Positions 19,198-26,843 of a DNA stretch of 64,000 bases are shown here, piece by piece. Below the pieces are notes generated by a model. It had not been told where the DNA came from and ran no database searches. It saw only the letters and a list, made by a program, of their open reading frames with translations. Origin of the DNA: Lachnospiraceae bacterium (lineage in GTDB: Bacteria; Bacillota; Clostridia; Lachnospirales; Lachnospiraceae); NCBI GenBank assembly GCA_902381685.1, contig LR698958.1, forward strand, positions 683,672 to 747,671, given 5' to 3'. The translations under genes were made by a program, and so were the position numbers. Every line of letters begins with the position of its first letter. Within the stretch, counting starts at the first letter, position 1.

Positions 19198-21018
19198 ATG
19201 TCGGAAACAAAAAGAGCATCGTGGAGAAAATTAGATAATGCGGCAAAAATCTTTCCGGCGACAAGCGGAAGAGCGGATACAAGAGTTTTCCGTTTTTATT
19301 GTGAACTGCAGGAGGAAGTAGACGAAGGTATTTTACAGAAAGCGCTGGATAAAACGGTTCTAAAATATCCTGTATTTCTTTCCGTTATGCGAAAGGGACT
19401 GTTTTGGCACTATTTGGAAAAGAGCCACCTAAGGCCTGCTGTCGAAGAAGAGTGGAAAGAACCGTGCAGCGATATTTATATACGGGACAAAAAAAGTCTG
19501 CTTTTTGAAGTGACCTATTATAAAAACAGAATTAATTTTGAAGTATATCATGCATTAACAGACGGAACCGGAGCGACTTTATTTTTGCGTGAGTTAGTGA
19601 AGAACTATCTGTTGATTGCACATAAAAGTGAGGGAATAAAAGATGTTCCCCTCGGAAATGAATCCGTCACCGTTACGGATCAGGAAATCGACGGATTTGA
19701 GAAATATTATTCTCCGAAAATCAAAAAGCCGAAAGAGGAAAAGAAAAAGGCATTTCAACTTAAAAAACAAAAGCAAAACCGCTTTCAGATGCAGATAACA
19801 GAGGCAACATTGTCGGTGTCGGAAGTTTTAGAAAAGTCAAGAGAATACGGGGTGACAATGACTGTTTTATTAACTTCCGTTCTTCTCTGTGCAATTCACA
19901 GGGAAATGTCCAAAACGGAAGAAAAAAATCCGGTAAAATTAATGATTCCCGTTAATCTCAGAAAATTATTTCCATCAGAGTCCATGTTGAATTTTTTCGG
20001 TTGGATTGAACCGTGTTATCAGTTTGGACAGGAAAAAGACAGTTTGGAAGATGTATTAGCGTATGTAAAACAATTTTTTCAGGAGGAATTAAACACAAAA
20101 AGAATGGCGGAACATATGAATGAGTGGATTTCATTGGAGAAAAATCCATTTCTCAGAATTGCACCGTTGGAATTAAAAAATGTTTGTATGCAGGCAGGGG
20201 CAAAATTGGCGGAAAAAGAATTGACAGCAGTATTTTCAAATATGAGTGTAGTATCCATGCCGGAAGAATATAGGAAATATATTTACAGGTTCGGTGTGTA
20301 TACAAGTACGGGAAAGATGGAATTATGTGCATGTTCTTTTGAAGATAAATTATCTTTGGGCTTTACTTCAAGAAGCGATACGGAAAATGTCATTAGAAAT
20401 TTCTTTGATATATTGTCCCAAGTGGGAATAGAAGCCAAAATAGAAACACCAACATATCCGGAGACGAAAAAACAGACTGAACTTGCCCAAAAACTTTTTC
20501 AATGGTTTTCGTTTTTATGTATTGCCGGAGTTACACTGACATTTGGAATAAACACAATGATAAATTCAGGGATATATTGGGCTGTGTTTGTGACAGGACT
20601 GATATGCAGCACATGGCTGGTTTTTGTAACCGGATTCAAGAAAAGACACAATATTCTCAAAAATGGAATGTGGGAAATGATGTTGATTACAGTTGGCTGT
20701 GTTTTATGGGATATTGGAACAAAATGGAAAGGGTGGTCTGTTGGATATGTATTCCCGATTGCCGTAATATGCATCATAACATTTATGCTGACCGCAATAA
20801 GAGTGCAAAAATTAAAAGCAAAAGATTATATGATTTATCTTCTTATGGCGGGGAGTTATGGAATGACAGTCCCTTTTATTTTTCTGCTGACACGAGTAGT
20901 CACGAACACGATTCCCTCTTTACTCTGTGTAATGTTCAGTTTCTTATTGCTGGTCGCATTGATTATTTTTAAAAAGGAAGAAGTACTGCAGGAAATCCAT
21001 AAAAAGTTTCATATTTAG
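19198..21018 (+). CDS. Condensation-like acyltransferase fused to a C-terminal membrane domain (DUF6320-type)
   Basis: The first ~420 of 606 residues resemble alcohol-acetyltransferase/condensation-fold enzymes. The catalytic HxxxDG motif appears as H118-A-L-T-D122-G123, and the later LMIPVNLRKLFPS and NFFGWIEP segments fit the fold. The last ~160 residues hold six hydrophobic segments, resembling DUF6320. The fold usually transfers acyl groups from CoA or carrier protein to an alcohol or amine; the acceptor is unknown, and no carrier-protein gene is nearby. The membrane fusion suggests a lipid or cell-surface product. Confidence 0.72.
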   Translation: MSETKRASWRKLDNAAKIFPATSGRADTRVFRFYCELQEEVDEGILQKALDKTVLKYPVFLSVMRKGLFWHYLEKSHLRPAVEEEWKEPCSDIYIRDKKSLLFEVTYYKNRINFEVYHALTDGTGATLFLRELVKNYLLIAHKSEGIKDVPLGNESVTVTDQEIDGFEKYYSPKIKKPKEEKKKAFQLKKQKQNRFQMQITEATLSVSEVLEKSREYGVTMTVLLTSVLLCAIHREMSKTEEKNPVKLMIPVNLRKLFPSESMLNFFGWIEPCYQFGQEKDSLEDVLAYVKQFFQEELNTKRMAEHMNEWISLEKNPFLRIAPLELKNVCMQAGAKLAEKELTAVFSNMSVVSMPEEYRKYIYRFGVYTSTGKMELCACSFEDKLSLGFTSRSDTENVIRNFFDILSQVGIEAKIETPTYPETKKQTELAQKLFQWFSFLCIAGVTLTFGINTMINSGIYWAVFVTGLICSTWLVFVTGFKKRHNILKNGMWEMMLITVGCVLWDIGTKWKGWSVGYVFPIAVICIITFMLTAIRVQKLKAKDYMIYLLMAGSYGMTVPFIFLLTRVVTNTIPSLLCVMFSFLLLVALIIFKKEEVLQEIHKKFHI

Positions 21019-21065
21019 ACGGTAGGCATATATTAGGAATAAAGAAACAAAAAGGAAAGAAATTT

Positions 21066-21536
21066 ATGGAAAACCTAAACGCAATTACCGGAACGGTACA
21101 ACGTATTCAACCTATAAGTGAAGATTGTTGTCGGCAAATGATAACAATACAAAATGCAGAGGGAGTGCATAATTTTATTATTTCTCCAGAAACGTATGTA
21201 ATTGACATGATCAGGATTCGTCCCGGCATGACAGTGACTGTGTTTTATGATGCAAATCTTCCTGTTCCGCTTATTTATCCGCCGCAATATCAGGCGGTGA
21301 TTATCGGCAGAAATATTCCGAATGAAAATATTTTTGTAGGCTATTTTGATGAGAACCTGACAGCCGTGGACGAACAGTTGAAATTAAATATTTCCCGGGG
21401 AACAGAGATTATTACTTCAAATGGGCAGCAATATATGTGTCCTGTAGGGCAGAATATGTTAATCGTATATTATACAATAACGACAAGAAGTATTCCTCCT
21501 CAAACTACTCCCCGAAAAATTATTGTGATGTGCTAA
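21066..21536 (+). CDS. Conserved-looking protein of unknown function
   Basis: The 156-residue protein is not recognised. It is rich in beta-type residues (GTVQRIQPIS, MTVTVFYDANLPVPLIYPPQYQAVIIG, NIFVGYFDENLTA), which suggests two small beta domains and perhaps an OB-like fold. There is no signal peptide or membrane helix, and it ends in Cys. AAAGGAAAG precedes the ATG. It follows the acyltransferase by 47 bp and could be the third gene of that unit. Confidence 0.6.
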   Translation: MENLNAITGTVQRIQPISEDCCRQMITIQNAEGVHNFIISPETYVIDMIRIRPGMTVTVFYDANLPVPLIYPPQYQAVIIGRNIPNENIFVGYFDENLTAVDEQLKLNISRGTEIITSNGQQYMCPVGQNMLIVYYTITTRSIPPQTTPRKIIVMC

Positions 21537-21604
21537 AGAAAAAACACGTATTTCTCCCCAAGACATATATTGATAAGGTAAAGAAATAAAGTGGGGGAAA
21601 GAAA

Positions 21605-22186
21605 ATGAAAAAGCGAGTTATTTCACTGATGATGACAGCGGTGGTAGTCTTATCCGCAGTTTCCATGACAGCGTGTAAAAAGGAAGAAGAGCCAAAGGAT
21701 AAATTGCAGAAAGTCCGTTTAAATGAAGTGGCACATTCTATTTTTTATGCTCCGATGTATGTGGCGATTGAAGAGGGATATTTCGAGGAAGAAGGAATTG
21801 ACCTCATTTTGAAAACAGGATTTGGGGCGGATAAGACAATGACGGCCGTACTTTCAGGTGACGCAGAAATCGGATTTATGGGTTCGGAATCGTCCATTTA
21901 CACTTATAATGAGGGAGCAAAAGATTATGTTGTCAATTTTGCGCAATTGACACAAAGAGCAGGAAACTTTCTTGTTGCAAGGGAAGAGATGCCTGACTTT
22001 AAGTGGGAAGATTTAAAAGGGAAAGAAGTTCTCGGCGGAAGAAAAGGTGGTATGCCGGAAATGGTATTTGAGTATATTTTGAAGAAAAATGGTATGATAC
22101 CACAAAAAGATGTGAAAATAAATCAGAGTATTGATTTTGGATCTACAGCACCGGCGTTTTCAGAAGGAAAAGGCGATTTCACCGTT
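21605..22186 (+). pseudogene. ABC transporter substrate-binding lipoprotein (NMT1/SsuA-like), 5' part, split by prophage
   Basis: The first 194 codons of an NMT1/ThiY/SsuA-type binding protein start with a lipoprotein signal (VSMTAC near residue 23). EVAHSIFYAPMYVAIEEGYFEEEGIDL, DAEIGFMGSESS and LKGKEVLGGRKGG follow, as in binding proteins for sulfonates, pyrimidine precursors or similar small molecules. After FTV the frame enters prophage DNA and stops three codons later (22193-22195). The missing 142 residues lie at 60365-60793. The intact gene would encode 336 residues, normal for the family. A truncated lipoprotein could still be made but lacks most of the second lobe. No permease or ATPase gene is adjacent. 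Confidence 0.92.
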
Positions 22187-22208
22187 GTGTTATAAAGATT
22201 ACTACACC
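22166..22208. other. attL (left prophage junction)
   Basis: The host arm (GGCGATTTCACC) joins phage DNA at GTTG (22184-22187). The phage arm ends with TTACTACACC (22199-22208), the exact inverse of GGTGTAGTAA at attR. The integrase gene ends 24 bp further on, as expected for serine-integrase phages. Confidence 0.88.
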
Positions 22209-22223
22209 GTAAACAAATATAGC

Positions 22224-22258
22224 CTGAGTGGCTAGATAAGGAATTTAAAGCCACTCAG
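22224..22258 (-). terminator. Hairpin over the integrase 3' end
   Basis: CTGAGTGGCT (22224-22233) and AGCCACTCAG (22249-22258) are perfect 10-bp complements around a 15-nt loop; the integrase stop lies within it. There is no strong T run on the minus strand, so terminator function is likely but not certain. Its place between the gene and attL means it could also limit host read-in. Confidence 0.5.
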
Positions 22259-23596
22259 TTTATTGTTTTCATCGAAATATATTTCTTGAATAATCGATTT
22301 CCAAAAAGTATTTTTATGCTGGTTATCTAATTTGTTGTATAGGCTGAGCCAGTTTCCTGAAAATTTTCCCAACAGTTCGGAATACCTCTCAATAACGGTA
22401 ATAGTTGCTATATCGTTCGTTTTATTAAGTTCAGCCTGTAAACGTTCATATTCACTGTCGTAAAACGCTTCAGAGATGCGTCCTTTCTGATACATTGAGT
22501 TTAAGCGCTCAAGTTCTTCTGTAATTTTCTTTGAGTTATCTTTTTTCTTTTTCACAGCCTTACGCTTTACATTAAAATCAATATATTCCTTTTTCAGATT
22601 TTGAAATACGTTTTCAATCATGTATTTTTCTACAATACTTTCTGTTATGCACGGTCCGCCTGAATGATACGATAATTTGTTTGAACAACGATAGCGGTAA
22701 TATTCTGCCACAGTTCCGTCTTTTAACGTTTGTTTTTTGATAAATCCGGATAGAGAGGATTTACATACCGGACACTTCAAAAGTGATGAAAAAATAAATG
22801 TGTGGTTATGCTGTCGCGTATAAGTTTTCGACTGGGAAATCATCTGTATTCGTTCAAATTGTGAAGGGGATATATATGGTTCACAAAAATTAAGGTTATC
22901 TTGAAATTTTCCCGCATATTTTTCATTTTTGAACAGTTTATCCAGTTTGTATACAGTGGGTGCTTTATCACCGTATTTATCTTGAATATATTCAAGAACT
23001 TTTCTCTGTGAAAAACATTTGAAATAATAGTCATAGGCATCTTCAATAATAGGTGCAACTTCTAAATCTTTCTGTATGTATCCGTCCACCACTTTATAAC
23101 CGTAGGGTGCAGCCATTCCACTGACAACTTTTCCCTGAGAACGTTTGTAATCAAACACGGCCTTGATACGTTCACTTGTACGGTCGCATTCAGCCTGATT
23201 GACTGACAGCATAATATTGATGACCATCTGTCCGTTTGCGGTGGAAGAGTCATAGTTTTCAAAAATGGTTTTCCAGTTGCAATTATGTGCCTGAAGAATT
23301 TCCTCTGTAACATTGTAATCTTTGATATTACGAAACCAACGGTCTAATTTAGTGACAAGGATCATATCAATTTTATTATGTTTTACATCATCCAGAAGTC
23401 TTAAAAGTTCTTTGCGGTGTTTCATTGATTTACGGGCAGAAATCCCCTCATCAGCGTACACGTCAACAATAGTATAGTTATTGGTAGTGGCGTATTCTGT
23501 AAGTGCTTTCTGTTGTGCCTGAAGAGATAAACCGTTTATGAACTGTTCTTCTGTACTCACGCGAATATAAATTGCACAGCGTTTTGTTTTTGCCAT
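22232..23596 (-). CDS. int: Large serine recombinase (phage integrase)
   Basis: The 454-residue integrase catalyses attP x attB recombination and, with a directionality factor, excision. The N-terminal resolvase domain (1-150) has the catalytic Ser14 in YIRVSTEEQ and the ADEGISA...R and TKLDRWFRN motifs. The recombinase domain spans about 160-265. A zinc ribbon (CPVC near 277, then RCSNK and GGPC) and a coiled coil (345-400) follow. AGGAAGGTG precedes the ATG. No separate excisionase is obvious; serine-integrase directionality factors are often unrecognisable small proteins, and several occur in the early region. Confidence 0.96.
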   Translation of the reverse strand: MAKTKRCAIYIRVSTEEQFINGLSLQAQQKALTEYATTNNYTIVDVYADEGISARKSMKHRKELLRLLDDVKHNKIDMILVTKLDRWFRNIKDYNVTEEILQAHNCNWKTIFENYDSSTANGQMVINIMLSVNQAECDRTSERIKAVFDYKRSQGKVVSGMAAPYGYKVVDGYIQKDLEVAPIIEDAYDYYFKCFSQRKVLEYIQDKYGDKAPTVYKLDKLFKNEKYAGKFQDNLNFCEPYISPSQFERIQMISQSKTYTRQHNHTFIFSSLLKCPVCKSSLSGFIKKQTLKDGTVAEYYRYRCSNKLSYHSGGPCITESIVEKYMIENVFQNLKKEYIDFNVKRKAVKKKKDNSKKITEELERLNSMYQKGRISEAFYDSEYERLQAELNKTNDIATITVIERYSELLGKFSGNWLSLYNKLDNQHKNTFWKSIIQEIYFDENNKLSGFKFLI

Positions 23597-23672
23597 GTAA
23601 TCACCTTCCTTTGTAGAATGTATTAAAAAATAGGTACAAAAATAACAGCCAACAATAGAATAAATGTTCTGA

Positions 23673-23701
23673 TTGTTAAACTGTTCCGAAGATGATACAA
23701 T
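23673..23701 (+). promoter_or_regulatory. Promoter for a putative small RNA
   Basis: TTGTTA (23673-23678) and TACAAT (23696-23701) are 17 bases apart. It faces right, opposite to both flanking protein genes, and the only thing downstream is the two-hairpin RNA. Confidence 0.55.
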
Positions 23702-23706
23702 ATATT

Positions 23707-23776
23707 TGCTTAGAATACTTGCATATCTTCGGGTATGTAGTGACCGTTCAGTGCTGGTAACACTGGGCGGTTTTTC
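23707..23776 (+). ncRNA. Putative prophage small RNA with two hairpins
   Basis: About 70 nt from the predicted start. The first hairpin is TGCATATC / GGTATGTA (23720-23727 / 23732-23739), closed by a C(UUCG)G tetraloop. The second is a terminator with ACCGTTCAGTG / CACTGGGCGGT (23743-23753 / 23761-23771, two G-U pairs) and a T run to 23775. There is no open frame of useful length. It lies between the leftward integrase and DUF4236 genes, antisense to any read-through between them. The promoter, stable tetraloop and terminator together argue for a real transcript; its target is unknown. Confidence 0.5.
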
Positions 23777-23785
23777 TTATAAGAA

Positions 23786-24865
23786 TTAATGGCAAACCTT
23801 ACAAGGCTTAGACTTACCACTTTCTGTAATTGAACCACTACGAATATTACTTGAACGTTTTAAAGTTGCACAATTTGGAGTTGAGTGATAAACACTTCCT
23901 CCTGATACCCAATAAACAGTGCCTCCCGATTGAGAGGATTGCTGAGGTGCTTGGGTATGTGTTTGGTTCGCAGGAGGTGTATTTTGTTCAGCCTTTCTTT
24001 TAGCTTCTTGTTCGGCTTTTAAGCGTGCTTCTTCTTCGGCTTTCCTTTTGGCTTCCTGCTCAGCAGCAATTCGTGCCTCTTCCTCGGCTTTTCTTTTAGC
24101 CTCTTCTTCAGCCTTCCTTTTGGCTTCCTCCTCAGCCTTTTTCTTAGCCTCTTCGGCTTTCTTTTTAGCAATAGCCTTTTTGTCTTCTATTTTAAATTTG
24201 AGTGTATTACTCTTAATATCGTCATGCTCAACCCAAACTTCATAGGCTCCGCCTTTGGTTGCAGAAAAAGTTATTTTCCCGTCAGATATTTTTAATTCTC
24301 CACCTGAAATATTGAAATCAGTATCGGATAATTCGTAATCAGACGGTGAAACAGTTGCTTTAATAGGTATATCCTGTTTTATATCGTACGTCTTTGAAGT
24401 ATCTGCAGATAAAGACACGTCTTCTAAAGTTGGTGATGTTATAGCAGCAATGGTGAAACAAGCAAATAGGGCAGTAACAATCACTTTTATAGCCTTTTTC
24501 CAATCGCTGTACTTCCACATTAGGAACAATCCTACTGGGAAGAATAGGATTAGCCAAGCAATAATCCAACCTGTTTTTTGATACCATTTTTTATCGTTGT
24601 TATTTGGTTCTGTATTGTTAGGCTGAGAATAAGTATAAGAATTGGTTGAAGTGTCAGCCTTTTTAGAACCTTTGCTTTTGACACCAGTTGTCTGTGTATA
24701 GGAAATTCCCGTGCCGGGGATTCCGACTGATGCGGTTCTCTTTCCTTTTGAGTTTACGGTGTAGTGGGCACCTTTTGTTCCGACAGTAGCACTAATACTG
24801 TTTTTGTTTAGATTGATTTTTAGTCCTGGAGCGATTTTTATACTTTTTCTAAATCTTAACCCCAT
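23786..24865 (-). CDS. DUF4236 membrane protein with long coiled coil and Cys-rich C-terminus
   Basis: The 359-residue protein begins with a DUF4236 domain (MGLRFRKSIKIAPGLKINL, SVGIPGTGISYT). Hydrophobic segments around residues 95-145 and a beta-rich region (about 145-230) follow. Next is a KAEEEAKRKAEEE-type coiled coil (about 230-295) encoded by imperfect repeats, then a C-terminal module with VYWVSGGSVYHS and paired cysteines (NCATL, CKVCH), resembling small metal-binding modules. It is the first of several non-essential-looking genes between integrase and repressor, the usual place for lysogenic-conversion cargo. The function is unknown; it may alter the cell surface or block superinfection. 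Confidence 0.75.
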   Translation of the reverse strand: MGLRFRKSIKIAPGLKINLNKNSISATVGTKGAHYTVNSKGKRTASVGIPGTGISYTQTTGVKSKGSKKADTSTNSYTYSQPNNTEPNNNDKKWYQKTGWIIAWLILFFPVGLFLMWKYSDWKKAIKVIVTALFACFTIAAITSPTLEDVSLSADTSKTYDIKQDIPIKATVSPSDYELSDTDFNISGGELKISDGKITFSATKGGAYEVWVEHDDIKSNTLKFKIEDKKAIAKKKAEEAKKKAEEEAKRKAEEEAKRKAEEEARIAAEQEAKRKAEEEARLKAEQEAKRKAEQNTPPANQTHTQAPQQSSQSGGTVYWVSGGSVYHSTPNCATLKRSSNIRSGSITESGKSKPCKVCH

Positions 24866-24923
24866 AACGTATCCCTCACTTTCTCATTCTTTTATATTGT
24901 ATAAACGCCATAGCGATTAATAC

Positions 24924-25097
24924 CTATTTTTTAAATCTCTTATCTTTAGTAATAATATCTTTCATGCACTCGTTCATAAATTCTTCGCTGATATAGACCT
25001 CATCTTCAAAACCGTGAGGAACAAGTTTCACATTCATTTCCTTTGTGATGTGATAATATAACTCAAGTGCATTCTCATTTTCAAAAATATACCTCAT
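24924..25097 (-). CDS. Small protein, 57 residues
   Basis: A short frame starts MRYIFENENALELYYHITKE and ends KRFKK, with AGGAG eight bases before the ATG. The sequence is balanced and acidic, with no membrane segment. It lies between the lipoprotein and DUF4236 genes in the same direction. Good ribosome site and codon content support it; the function is unknown. Confidence 0.6.
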   Translation of the reverse strand: MRYIFENENALELYYHITKEMNVKLVPHGFEDEVYISEEFMNECMKDIITKDKRFKK

Positions 25098-25167
25098 AGT
25101 CGCTCTCCTGTCAGATGAGTTTCCATTATTTACCTGTAGATTCCAGTAAAATAATTAATAATGTAAT

Positions 25168-25518
25168 TTAGTCTAGTTCTAGTAGTTTTCTTAAGTCATC
25201 AGCAGTAGTGTAGGTGTCTCCGCCCAAAAAAAGTTTAGATTGAAATGATAAGATGTTGCTTTGGACAAATGAATTTTCAGCACTTTCGTCATCACTCAGT
25301 TCTAAGGAGTCTAATTTGTCAGACAGTGCTTCTAAACGCTTATCAGCTTCATCAGCATCAATATCAGCATCATTGTATTTATCCATAATTTCTAACGCCT
25401 TTATTCCTGTATCGTAAGTATCTTGCGACATTCCGTCTGGGAGTTTTTTACCACCACAAGCGATAATGGACGCTGAAAGTGTTAATGCCATCAATAGTGT
25501 TAATAGTTTCTTTTTCAT
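25168..25518 (-). CDS. Prophage-encoded small lipoprotein
   Basis: The 116-residue protein has a lipoprotein signal peptide (MKKKLLTLLMALTLSASIIAC, lipobox SIIAC, Cys21) and an acidic helical remainder (DADEADKRLEALSDKLDSL). AAGGAGGAAG precedes the ATG. Surface lipoproteins next to phage repressors are often superinfection-exclusion factors; that role is inferred from position only. Confidence 0.75.
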   Translation of the reverse strand: MKKKLLTLLMALTLSASIIACGGKKLPDGMSQDTYDTGIKALEIMDKYNDADIDADEADKRLEALSDKLDSLELSDDESAENSFVQSNILSFQSKLFLGGDTYTTADDLRKLLELD

Positions 25519-25562
25519 AATTTCTTCCTCCTTGATATTATGTATTTAATGTGTTAATTGTG

Positions 25563-26048
25563 CTAAATTCTCTCCCCAACAGTTAGGTTGGGAATGAAAT
25601 AAATAACATAATTGTCTACAGTTGTGCAAATACCATATTTTTCTCTGTAGCAATTAATACATTGTTGAAAATAATCTTCTGTTACGTGCAGATGCTCTGC
25701 AATTTCATATGTGTTTTGACACCCTGCTTTAAATGCGGATATGATGCCACATAAACCAATCAGACGATTGTATCCATGAAATCGTGCCTGATGTTCTTGT
25801 TTTCTACTTTGAACATGTGTTAAATCTATAATGTTTCCATGAGAAGTATAATGATGCCCCAATTCTTCCGCAAGGACGCAGGCTTTTTCAGCGGTTGTCT
25901 TTAAATTTTTATCAAGTGCGATATTTCCATCAATATAAAGACCGTCTATCTTTATTGTTGAAGGGGAGTCACCATTTAAGTCAAAGGATTCATAAACACG
26001 TATATTATCATCAGATGCGTCTTGAAGTAATTCTTCGTATTTATTCAA
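25563..26048 (-). CDS. ImmA/IrrE-family metallopeptidase
   Basis: The 161-residue protein carries the zinc-protease motif AEELGHHYT near residues 61-69, a phage-type ImmA variant. In ICEBs1 and many prophages ImmA cleaves the neighbouring repressor to induce excision. It lies directly downstream of the XRE repressor in the same operon, 15 bp apart with GGAGGG, so repressor degradation is the likely job. The N-terminal extension of about 50 residues and a helical C-terminus fit the family. Confidence 0.85.
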   Translation of the reverse strand: MNKYEELLQDASDDNIRVYESFDLNGDSPSTIKIDGLYIDGNIALDKNLKTTAEKACVLAEELGHHYTSHGNIIDLTHVQSRKQEHQARFHGYNRLIGLCGIISAFKAGCQNTYEIAEHLHVTEDYFQQCINCYREKYGICTTVDNYVIYFIPNLTVGERI

Positions 26049-26062
26049 AGTAATCCCTCCAG

Positions 26063-26416
26063 TTATTTATTATCTTCAGTTTTGATAAAAGCGGCAAAGG
26101 CTTTTATTCTGTCAAGTTGTTCTTCAGTGTATTCTGTACCGTCAAAATGGGCGGCGATAGTAGTAGGTTCATTTGTGGTACTATTAGTTTCCCATCCCAT
26201 TAGATACGCAGGGGATACTTGGAGTGCATCTGCGATATCTTCGAGTTTATCAACTGGCATATTTTTTATGTATCCAGTTTCGTATCGTTGTAGGGTGGAT
26301 TTACTGATTCCAACTTTATCTGAAAGGGTTTGGTATGACATGTCCAGTTCCTCTCTTCTGTTTTTCATTCTTATCATTATTTCTTGCATTTTATCAGAAA
26401 CTTCTTTTTCATTCAT
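26063..26416 (-). CDS. XRE-family CI-like repressor
   Basis: The 117-residue protein has an N-terminal HTH_3 domain (MSYQTLSDKVGISKSTLQRYETG, residues 24-46). The PVDKLEDIADALQVSPAYLMGW helices follow, then a short acidic C-terminal region. It lacks a LexA-type autocleavage domain, consistent with control by the adjacent ImmA-like protease. It is divergent from the cro-like gene and its -35 is covered by an operator half-site. Confidence 0.9.
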   Translation of the reverse strand: MNEKEVSDKMQEIMIRMKNRREELDMSYQTLSDKVGISKSTLQRYETGYIKNMPVDKLEDIADALQVSPAYLMGWETNSTTNEPTTIAAHFDGTEYTEEQLDRIKAFAAFIKTEDNK

Positions 26417-26440
26417 ATCTTAACACCTCCGTATACCAAT

Positions 26441-26468
26441 ATTATAAACTATTTTTTCATATTTGCAA
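26441..26468 (-). promoter_or_regulatory. Repressor promoter (leftward)
   Basis: On the minus strand TTGCAA (26468-26463) and TATAAT (26446-26441) are 16 bases apart. The -35 is embedded in the CATATTTGCAACA operator arm, so repressor binding would autoregulate it. Confidence 0.6.
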
Positions 26469-26507
26469 CAAATAAATTAATAAAATTAAAAAAATGTTGC
26501 AAATATG
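26458..26507. promoter_or_regulatory. Lysogeny-switch operator: 13-bp perfect inverted repeat
   Basis: CATATTTGCAACA (26458-26470) and TGTTGCAAATATG (26495-26507) are exact inverse copies 24 bp apart. One overlaps the leftward -35; the other ends 2 bp before the rightward -35 (TTGACA). They are the likely CI/Cro sites. Confidence 0.75.
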
Positions 26508-26509
26508 GG

Positions 26510-26538
26510 TTGACACGTAGATTAAAATGGGTTAAGAT
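26510..26538 (+). promoter_or_regulatory. Early rightward promoter (cro side)
   Basis: TTGACA (26510-26515) and TAAGAT (26533-26538) have a 17-base spacer, the best promoter match in the prophage, directly adjoining an operator arm. Confidence 0.78.
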
Positions 26539-26545
26539 AAAGTCA

Positions 26546-26560
26546 TCCCAAAAATGCAAC
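26546..26560 (+). repeat. 15-bp direct repeat, copy 1 (before cro)
   Basis: TCCCAAAAATGCAAC occurs here and again at 26776-26790, flanking the cro-like gene. It shares TGCAAC with the operator arms, so both copies may be weaker operators. Confidence 0.6.
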
Positions 26561-26575
26561 GAAAGGAGTGAGCAA

Positions 26576-26767
26576 ATGTCTTTTGATAAATTAAAAGGGA
26601 AAATGGCAGAAATAAAAATGTCTCAAGAAAAGTTGTCAAGGTGTTTGGGGATTACTGTACAATCGCTCAATGCTAAACTGAATGGTAGAAGTCAGTTTAC
26701 ATTGGAAGAAGTGGTAAAAATCACGAAAGAACTAAATATCAAAGACCCAGTCGATATTTTTTTTTAA
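26576..26767 (+). CDS. Cro-like HTH protein
   Basis: The 63-residue protein is almost entirely one helix-turn-helix: SQEKLSRCLGITVQSLNAKLNGRSQFTLEEVVKIT. It is the first gene of the rightward early operon, opposite the repressor, so a Cro or early-regulator role fits. The start is ATG 26576 with AAAGGAG seven bases before it; a longer open frame upstream crosses the operators and is rejected. Confidence 0.85.
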   Translation: MSFDKLKGKMAEIKMSQEKLSRCLGITVQSLNAKLNGRSQFTLEEVVKITKELNIKDPVDIFF

Positions 26768-26775
26768 CCCGAGTG

Positions 26776-26790
26776 TCCCAAAAATGCAAC
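26776..26790 (+). repeat. 15-bp direct repeat, copy 2 (after cro)
   Basis: Second exact copy of TCCCAAAAATGCAAC, 8 bp after the cro-like stop codon. Confidence 0.6.
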
Positions 26791-26843
26791 AATTAGATAT
26801 AGGCGATACATTCGAACCAAATGGTGAAAAGGAGGATAGTTAG

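Noticed and set aside
21605..22195. A complete short binding protein ending at 22195
   Set aside because: The last codons are prophage DNA, and the other 142 residues resume in frame at 60365, so it is a split gene.
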